Shown here: in pieces, positions 56,972 to 64,000 of the stretch
Layout of the letters: each line of letters opens with the position of its first letter
How positions within the stretch are numbered: the first letter of the stretch is position 1
DNA from: Trissonchulus latispiculum
Taxonomy: Eukaryota > Nematoda > Enoplea > Enoplida > Ironidae
NCBI GenBank assembly: GCA_030248195.1
Contig: JASAND010020078.1
Location: 28,371-92,370, forward strand
Reading direction: 5' to 3'
Length of the DNA: 64,000 bases
Position numbers and translations under genes: made by a program
The notes under the pieces: model-generated
What the model saw: only the letters and a program-made list of their open reading frames with translations
Database searches by the model: none
Told to the model about the DNA's origin: nothing

Positions 56972-58177
56972 AAATTTGTGATTTTTACATTTGAAGACTC
57001 TAAAGATCAAACCAGCTCTTTTAGAAGCTTTAGACCGAATCTTCGCAACATGTAAAGCAAAATCTAAACGTTCATCCATAACTACCCCCAAATCAGTAGC
57101 ACTATTTACAACAGTCAATTCAGTTCCATCTAAAACATATTTATGTGGTAACAAAAAATTACTTGCGTTGCCCCCAAAAGGATAAATGCGCATAACCATA
57201 CACTTAACAACCGATATAGTTAACTGCCAATCAGTACACCAACCTGCTATAGAATCAAGATCGCCTTGAAGCATTAACTGGAAATTTATATTTTGCACCG
57301 GTCTATAATACTTTGGCGTCATCCGCGAACAATTTAATACTAGAGTTTCTTACACATTCAGGCAAATCATTTATAAAAACTAAAAATAACATAGGGCCCA
57401 AGACCGATCCTTGAGGGACACCACTCTTAACATCCTCCCACGCAGAAACACTTTCATTCAGGCACACCCTTTGTTTTCTATTAGCTAGAAATTGAGAAAC
57501 CCAGTTAAGCAATTTAGTTGGGAAACCATAACCCTTCAATTTCTGCGTTAATTTACTATGACTCACAGTATCAAAAGCACGCGCTAGATCAATGTAAACC
57601 ACATCAATACATTTACCTCGGTCTAACGTACAAACAATGTCGGCTAGAGTTTCCAAAAGCTGACTTACAGTAGACTTTTTTGCTTGAAAGCCGTGCTGAT
57701 GAGTAGATATGAGTTTATGCTCCTTCAAATGAACAAGCATTGCCTTTTTATAGATACTTTCCATGACACGACAACAAACAACCGTCAGGCTTACAGGACG
57801 ATAGTTTTTGGGATTTTGGCGACATCCTTTTTTATAAACAGGACAAATATTTGCAGTTTTCCATGTCGCCGGAAGTTCACCTGAATCATAAGAAGCTTGA
57901 AATATTTTTGCTAAAGGTTCTGAAAGTTCCCTACACATTTTCTTCAACAAAATAGAAGGAATGCCATCAGTTCCAACAGACTTTTTTGAAGGAAGCTTTT
58001 GAAGAGCTTCTCTAACCGAATTAGCACAAAACACCACATCATCCATTTCTAAATTACATCTAGGACGTACGGGCAAAACGATACCATTATCACGTACAAA
58101 AACATCAGCAAAAGTTTTGTTCAAACAATCAGCCTTTTCAGCATCATCCTTCACTATGTTTCCATCATCTGTCTTAA
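56972..58177 (-). pseudogene. CR1/Jockey-group reverse transcriptase domain
   Basis: The frame reads LKTDDGNIVKDDAEKADCLN (58177 downward), then GTDGIPSILLKK, LPATWKTANICPVYKKG, NYRPVSLTVVCCRVMESI, HGFQAKKSTVSQLLE, VVYIDLARAFDTVSHSKL (motif A), SGVPQGSVLGPMLFLVFIND and IKLFADDAKV (catalytic FADD). A frameshift near 57312 leads to the thumb-like region DLDSIAGWCTDWQLTISVVK. It would act in target-primed reverse transcription. Continuity across the insertion at 58178-59158 supports a single ancestral ORF2. Confidence 0.88.
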
Positions 58178-59158
58178 GGTCGTGCACCCCTTACGTGCAG
58201 ATATAGTTACAGAAAGCGAAATTATTGCCCGATTTCATTCAGATTTTCAGAAAATACATCGAGAATGATAATAAACGTCCTGCAAAAACGCCCGCGTCAT
58301 AGCTCTCATGTACAGTGAGAAACAAAAATTTGAAGTTCTAGAACCATATATAGAAAATTATGCATAGCGACTATAATCATTTTAAAGCTTATTATGTGCT
58401 CTACAACTTTGCTTTTAGACATAAGTCTCTAGCTCGTATCGTTTTTGAGCAGTGAATTTTTGAACACTTTTTGCTCGAAAATTGGTTATTTTTGACACGA
58501 TCTTGCTAAAAACAGTTTTTGTCGAATTTGAGTCACTGTACACTATAAGCGTATGCAAGTTTATACTCAAATTAAAGAGCTTCGAAAGAGGCACAAATTA
58601 GGTTAATTAGAACCCTGTACACTGAATGAGTCTAAAGTTCTGGGCATATAACTGATTTTGTCAAATTGCGGCCAAAATTTTTTGACCGAAGATTGCTCCA
58701 CAACCAATGGGTGGATCTAAAAGATATACTACACATAGTATGTTTGGACAGTTTGCCCGGGGCGGTTTTTCATTTTTCTCTTTATCAGCCTCCAATCAAG
58801 AGCAATGATTTTTCAAAGTTGGATAAAATGCCAAATTTTCAGAAAATATTCAATTGCTGCATACTGAAACGATATTTTGACAAAATCAAAAAACCGTCCC
58901 TGGCAAATTATCTCAGAAACACATTGGAAACGACCATTTTCTTGTTGCGTAAAAATTTTCCAGAAAAAAATTTGGTCAAAAATTGGGGCTATGTATGGTA
59001 AGTTTGCGACCAATACAAACCAGGTAGACACGTTTCAATGATACCAAACGACGCAGAAGATGTAGAGCTTCATTTTGATATGTGGCTTAATTCACAGCTC
59101 CCAATATTGAGTAAGTTATAGTTTTCCAAAGTGGACTGAATGTAAGGGAAGTGCGACC
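58178..59158. mobile_element. Kolobok-like MITE with TTAA duplication, third member
   Basis: 981 bp; ends GGTCGTGCACCCCTTA and the related inverse of GGTCGCACTTCCCTTA. TTAA lies at 58174-58177 and 59159-59162. It interrupts ORF2 between ...NDTICSL and KTDDGN, and the frame continues across when it is removed. Its size matches the other two TTAA MITEs, though the interior differs. Confidence 0.8.
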
Positions 59159-60266
59159 TTAAGCGAGCATATAGTATCATTGCCTCCTAATACTCGCTTT
59201 ACATACTTATAGAATCCTGTTAAATTTTGTCATTGCACTAAGGTGTTTTCAAATCTGAGTTGATCATTTTTCAAAGATTTAGAAAGGTTTCTACCACATA
59301 GTTTATGTTTGACTAAATCCTGCATGGACTTAGAAATTTTATACTGTCTCCAACTTCGTTTTTTCCGATTGAACAAAGTTTTAGTTTTTCTTGAAACAGG
59401 AAATGAAAAACGCGATGAATATGAACGACACGGAACAAACAGCCTGATTGCTTCACGAAGAACATCCACAAACACATTCCACATAGAATCCACATCCACA
59501 CACGGCTCAAACAAGAACTGCCAATCAATATGTTGCAAAAAACAGACATGTCACGGAACCTCGCCATCCCAAAGTCGGGCTTTCTAACCCTCTCTCGAAC
59601 AAGATCCGTCTCCAAATTTAAAAAAAAAGTAACAACACTATGGGTACTGCACCCGAGAGGTGGTTCTATTTGTACATTCTTTACACAATAAGGTGAATTT
59701 CCAATAATTAAGTCTAACAAATTGTAAGGTGGAGTAACTGATGTAGGTTCTCGAACAAATTGAAAAAGGTTGTTATCCAAAATAAAGTCAACGAATAAGC
59801 CATCTTCCCGACCTCCCGCAGCAGGAATTTCCCAATTCACATTTGGAAAATTGAAATCCCCCAAAATTATAACATTTCGACAATTTACCAAACCTGCTCC
59901 AATATTCGCTAATATACTATTCAAATCAGCTACACCGGGCGTAGGCGAACGATAAAATAGACCAAATCTATAGTTTTGATTAGGAAAGTTTATATCCAGC
60001 CAAATACTTTCACAATTTACAGCAGAAATATCATTTAAATACAAGTGATCTAAGTCATTTCTGACATAAATAGCTACTCCCCCACCAGTTCCTGCTCTAT
60101 CACATTTATACAGTACATAACCATCCACTGTCCATGACCTGTCACCATCACCCTCATTTTTAAACCAAGTTTCCGTTATAAAGATACACAATGGTTTAGT
60201 TGAACTAGACAATACCCTAAACCGAAGTTCTTGTATTTTATTTCTTAGCGATGTTGCATTTAACAC
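59159..60266 (-). pseudogene. CR1/Jockey-group ORF2, endonuclease and linker
   Basis: The AP-type endonuclease starts at 60266 with MLNATSLRNKIQEL. It shows FITETWF, YKCDRAGTGGGVAIYVRND, GLFYRSPTPG, NVIILGDFNFPNVNW (the GDFN motif) and CSTHSVV (catalytic His). The upstream 'N' box of the domain is missing, so it is shortened. A frameshift near 59540 leads to the linker segment DWQLFEP-like and RKKRSWRQYK. A stop and further shift near 59245 precede TGFYKYVKRVLGGNDTICSL, which reaches the MITE border. Confidence 0.85.
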
Positions 60267-60314
60267 CCAACAAATAGACGAAATTTCATTTCATTTACTC
60301 GGAGGTGACAGATC

Positions 60315-60882
60315 CTACGCACTCAGCTGAACAGCAACCTTTTCAACTTTATCATAAAATTTACCGTTTCTAATGACCACATTCTTGTTGCAGCCTTCTT
60401 TTCTCCGGTATTCTTCCAGTTGTCGTCTCATTTCCATATCAGCCATTCTCTCTCTTTCCGTCAAATCTGGTCGGGTCCAAATATCGTTCCATTCATTTTT
60501 TCTGTTGCAGAGTAGAGCATCCATATAGAAACGTCAGTCTCGATTCCTGATGACGGAAAGTGACTTTGATAATCCTCGGTTTCTTCGCATTCTTTTTTCG
60601 CACACCGTCTCTGAATACGTCAACAATTTCATCCGGCGGGATGCCGAGATCTTGAGCCATTTCCACCACCTCATTTTTATCTGCAGTCCAAGTATCGGCC
60701 AATCCAAGATCACCGCCATCTTCACCCTTGGGCTCAGGCAAGCGAAACAGTACCAATCGATCTTTCTTCGAATCCTTAGTAACCACTTCCTCAATTTCTT
60801 TCCTGGAATGTGCTTTGTCATGTGTCAGTACTTGTTGAGTTGTTATATGTTCACCTGCGTCCATATTATAATAACAGATCAA
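60315..60882 (-). pseudogene. CR1/Jockey-group ORF1
   Basis: Two overlapping frames make one protein: a 5' frame with SKKDRLVLFRLPEPKGEDGG and KKPRIIKVTFRHQESRLTFL, then after a shift near 60510 RKNEWNDIWTRPDLTERERM, LRRQLEEYRRK-type helix and KNVVIRNGKFYDKV. This 'VFRLPE ... RPRxIKVxF ... RPDLTxxER ... LVIRNGKI' order is typical of ORF1 in CR1-like elements, an RNA-binding chaperone. It lies 49 bp upstream of ORF2. Confidence 0.75.
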
Positions 60883-61468
60883 ACCCCAGAATTAATAAAA
60901 TTTGTAGCGGTGTCACGGTGCAAATCTCCCTCCCCCCCGGAAGTTTTGCACCTGCGCAAATCTTCCCCCGGAGGGAAGATTTGCAGCGGCAGGATTTCAT
61001 TGTTATTAAGAACTAGTGGGGAAAAATGCCCTAGACGGGCATGCAGTGGCTAGAATAGGGAAAGAAGGAAGGCCGGAAAATGCCAATATAAGTGATAGTC
61101 GGCACTGAAAATGAAAGAAACTAGATTCAGCGCCGAATAGGGAAAGCAGTCGGCGCTGAAAATTATAGAAACTAGATTCAGCGCCGAATAGGGAATGCAG
61201 TCGGGTAGCGTGGAAAAGGCAATTCCTCCGTCCATCCTATTCGCGTGAACTGCTCTGCACTACCCGAGAACGTGATGTATAATTTGTGTAAGCAAGGTCT
61301 GCTTTTGAAGAGTAGAAACTTCTTGGTTGATTGTGGATCATGAACTAACGCAATTAACATTAGGTAGGTGTCATTATGTGAATGAAATGTGCTGTAGCTA
61401 GCTAGCATTGTTCTTTAACATATGTAAAGTTAAAGCCGGAGCTGCTGTCTTCTGCATAAAGTACTTAA
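60883..61468. other. 5' region of the retrotransposon and flank
   Basis: A hairpin-rich GC block, CAAATCTTCCCCCGG with AGGGAAGATTTG, lies at 60956-60986 and a related GCAAATCTCCCTCCC at 60919. Two tandem units of about 55 bp (GGCACTGAAAAT/GGCGCTGAAAAT, AGAAACTAGATTCAGCGCCG) lie at 61098-61205. Confidence 0.55.
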
Positions 61469-62450
61469 GGTGGTGATTCCTTTTGGGCACATATTGTTGA
61501 TTGACGGCGTAAACCAGGATGAAATTCAACGAAACTTTCCAAAATAAGTTGTTTTAGCGTTCTAACACCCTCTGCGCAATCGCGCTTCAAAAATTCAACA
61601 TTTGCGTTCAGGGCGGTTTTTGCCAATTTCTGAAAGTTTGGCAGCAGCTGCATGGCTATGACTACATCCATTCGAAAGAACTCGTTAAACTCTACAATTT
61701 TGCTTTTGGAAGGAAATTTCTAGCTTTTCCCTATTGTGAGATATAGCCAATTTTCTTATTTTGGCGTCAAAAACTTGTCCTTTCTGCAGAAATCAAATAA
61801 TCCACTACTTCTTGAGCTACGAAAGCCGTAAAATTTAACTAAGGGTGTCAATTTAAAGGTCTCATAGGGGCCAATTATCGGAGGCATGACCATCGTACAA
61901 TTGCTATCCCTTAGGCTGCTATCACAAAAAATGTAGTTTTTGCAAAAACACGACCAAATTTTTTCCAGCGATTGTGCAGAATTTAGTATGCAAGCTAGAG
62001 AGTTGCCACTTAGCAGATGTGTTCTACACAAAAATACCCCGGGACCCTTTTTTAGTTGCCCCGATAGCTGCTTTCTAACTGAAGTAGTGGCTTGCCAAAG
62101 TAGTGAAAAGTAGGCAAAATCCAGGTTGCGCAGACATTTTAGTTTATTTCTCCATAACGAAGAGCGATATCACAATAACTAAAAAAGGGTCCCCAGCTAT
62201 TTGATAGAGGTATCGAATGCTCTAACCGATGTCCTGCGAAAAAATCTACTTCAGCCTGCAAAAAATCTGAAAAATTATACTTCTTCTAAAATACAGGAAA
62301 AATATTTTGGAAAGCCAAACTTAGATTCATTGTACTCACTAAAAAGCGAAAATGTCAAGCTACATTTTGATATAAAAATGGCTTCTTAACTCCAAGTAAT
62401 GAATGAGTTATAATGGTGCAAACTTTATGTGACCAAAGGGAATCACCACC
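61469..62450. mobile_element. Kolobok-like MITE with TTAA duplication, copy 2
   Basis: 982 bp, inverse orientation of the copy at 41556-42543, with TTAA at 61465-61468 and 62451-62454. Ends GGTGGTGATTCC and inverse. Interior homology extends through the element with about 10-15 percent visible differences. Confidence 0.85.
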
Positions 62451-62454
62451 TTAA

Positions 62455-62669
62455 ACTGCATTGCCTATTAGTAATAATACTAGTTCCAACTGAAAATACT
62501 CTGTTACGTATTTGGAGTTCTAATAATTTCACTCTTAATAATAGTCTAAAACAAATTAAAAGTGTCATTGATCGTTTAAAATGTTGTGTTGGAAAATCCG
62601 ATAAAAGTATGTGCCAAAATGAAATCTTAATCCTGCCTATATTAGGGCATTAAAACGCGATGGCAGTAG
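62455..62669. other. Noncoding spacer
   Basis: No feature recognised between the TTAA MITE and the long-TIR element. Confidence 0.5.
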
Positions 62670-63422
62670 ACAAGAACAAAAAGTGCTCCTTCGTCGCATG
62701 TAAAATACATATGAGACTTCGTGGGCAGGTTGTACATAAGCAAAAACTAGCCTGTAAAATACATATGAGTTCCGTAGGGAGGTTGTAAATTAAGGAAAAC
62801 AAGTTGCAACCGCTTAACATATGAGCCTGTCCTACAACGAGGCTCATATTGGCGTATGTCATAATACGAATAATTTGCAGATATATATTTTACTTTTATA
62901 TAAATACATACTGCATAAAGCTTTTCATTACAAATTATCCTTCATATAATGTTGATCAGTCATTATAGTGTGCATATGCTCAATACGGTACGCCATGAGG
63001 CGCTCTGACTCACAGCCAAGTGGGAACGCATTCTGCGTGTGTATAATGTGAAAGTGTTTCGAGAATGCATTAGTGTCATAGTGTTTCAGGAAACATCAGG
63101 TTGCATGTACAGTTCAGCTTGAGCAGTCGTAGTTCACTTCAGTCCATTTCTTCTGGGCCACAACGTCTATTCATTTTTCCGTAATTAGGATGAAGCTGAG
63201 GTTCTTTAACGAGGCTTTAATGTGGAATGCACTGTGACGCCAATATGAGCCTCGTTGTAGAACAGGCTCATATGTTAAGCGGTTGCAACTTGTTTTCCTT
63301 AATTTACAACCTCCCTACGGAACTCATATGTATTTTACAGGCTAGTTTTTGCTTATGTACAACCTGCCTACGAAGACTCATATGTATTTTGCATGCGACA
63401 AAGGAGCACTTTTTGTTCTTGT
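62670..63422. mobile_element. Long-TIR element, family C, complete, 753 bp
   Basis: 186-bp inverted repeats at 62670-62855 and 63237-63422, ends ACAAGAACAAAAAGTGCTCC and inverse. Arms contain repeated ACATATGAG(T/A)..CGTA/GTGGG and GGCTCATAT words. The 380-bp interior (CTGCATAAAGCTTTTCATTA to GGAATGCACTGTGAC) matches 12390-12728. No target duplication is evident and there is no coding. Confidence 0.85.
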
Positions 63423-64000
63423 ATATATATACGTATATACATGTAGAATTTTGATACGTTCCAGAACGTTTATTTTAACACGTTCTATTTTCACATATAA
63501 AACAATACTTTCTATCAAGCCTGGCAAAATGTTTTTGGAAATTGTCGAAATTTTGAAAAATTATTGAAAGACTACAAATTATTAAAGAGTGCACATCCGC
63601 AAACAGTTTTCAACAGAAGATTGAATCTTAAACAAGTCAGGATTGACTGCTAGTTTCTTGCTTGTTAACAAAGGTGTTCCAGTTTTAAAGGCCTTTTGCA
63701 GCATAGCACCAACACTGACAGAAAAATTAACACACATTTTAACAGGTTGTTTAAACAGTTTAATTTTAAAATCGAAATTAATTAAAAATTAAAAAAGGCG
63801 GCGGGGGCAATGACCCTCCCTCCTTTGCAATTTAAGCCCCTTCTTTTGGGGTGTCTGGCCACAAATGCTTAACGAAAATATTCATAAATTTGTCTCAATT
63901 TAGGAAATTAGTTGAACTTTTATGAAACATCTGCCAGGAAAATTATAGTAAAATTGTTGAAAGTCGTCAAAACTTTAGGTTTCCCAAAAAGGATCTCCAG
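63423..64000. other. Noncoding to window end
   Basis: Starts with a short TA-rich tract, then AT-rich sequence. A GC island GGCGGCGGGGGCAATGACCC lies near 63798. No gene seen. Confidence 0.5.

Overview
This is a eukaryotic window, most likely from an invertebrate metazoan. It is AT-rich and crowded with transposable elements. It holds spliced genes with GT-AG introns, several classes of non-LTR retrotransposon, and a broad set of DNA transposons (Ginger-like, hAT-like, Kolobok-like with TTAA duplications, mariner-like, Merlin-like and Helitron-like). Nothing points to a bacterium or a virus, and the sequence alone does not fix the species.

Host-gene evidence is limited. A minus-strand gene at about 7.4-10.1 kb has five exons joined in phase; I do not recognise its product. 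On the plus strand, three exons (17335-17530, 23065-23496, 25753-25982) encode the C-terminal third of a RECQ1/RECQL-type DNA helicase: motifs V-VI, the zinc-binding RQC region and the winged-helix end. Its first visible intron appears to be GC-AG, and both introns are mostly filled by hAT-like insertions. The earlier helicase exons were not found. At 29538-33422 on the minus strand is an uninterrupted 1,294-codon ORF of unknown function. It is GC-rich, with a Pro/Ala/Gln-rich first part and a globular-looking second part. It is the most unusual coding object here.

Layout: 0-3.3 kb, an RNase H/zinc-knuckle retrotransposon remnant split by a Ginger-like transposon. 3.3-7.3 kb, noncoding with one small mariner-like MITE. 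7.3-10.4 kb, the unknown spliced gene. 10.4-17.3 kb, tandem repeats and long-TIR elements. 17.3-26 kb, RECQL exons and nested hAT-like insertions. 26-27 kb, nested MITEs. 27.5-36.3 kb, the large ORF and poorly defined flanks lying between two inward-facing copies of a Helitron-type end. 36.3-38.9 kb, a decayed Helitron N-terminal coding region. 39-42.6 kb, a long-TIR element, a tandem repeat and a TTAA MITE. 42.7-50.6 kb, satellite arrays, a recent 1.24-kb duplication and many short hairpin modules. 50.7-53.5 kb, another TTAA element and a tandem duplication. 54.3-60.9 kb, a CR1/Jockey-group non-LTR element broken by frameshifts and three separate insertions. 61-64 kb, a second TTAA MITE and a second long-TIR element.

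Most boundaries below rest on terminal inverted repeats plus matching target-site duplications read directly from the sequence. Superfamily names are inferred from duplication length and terminal bases, because almost none of the elements keeps a transposase.
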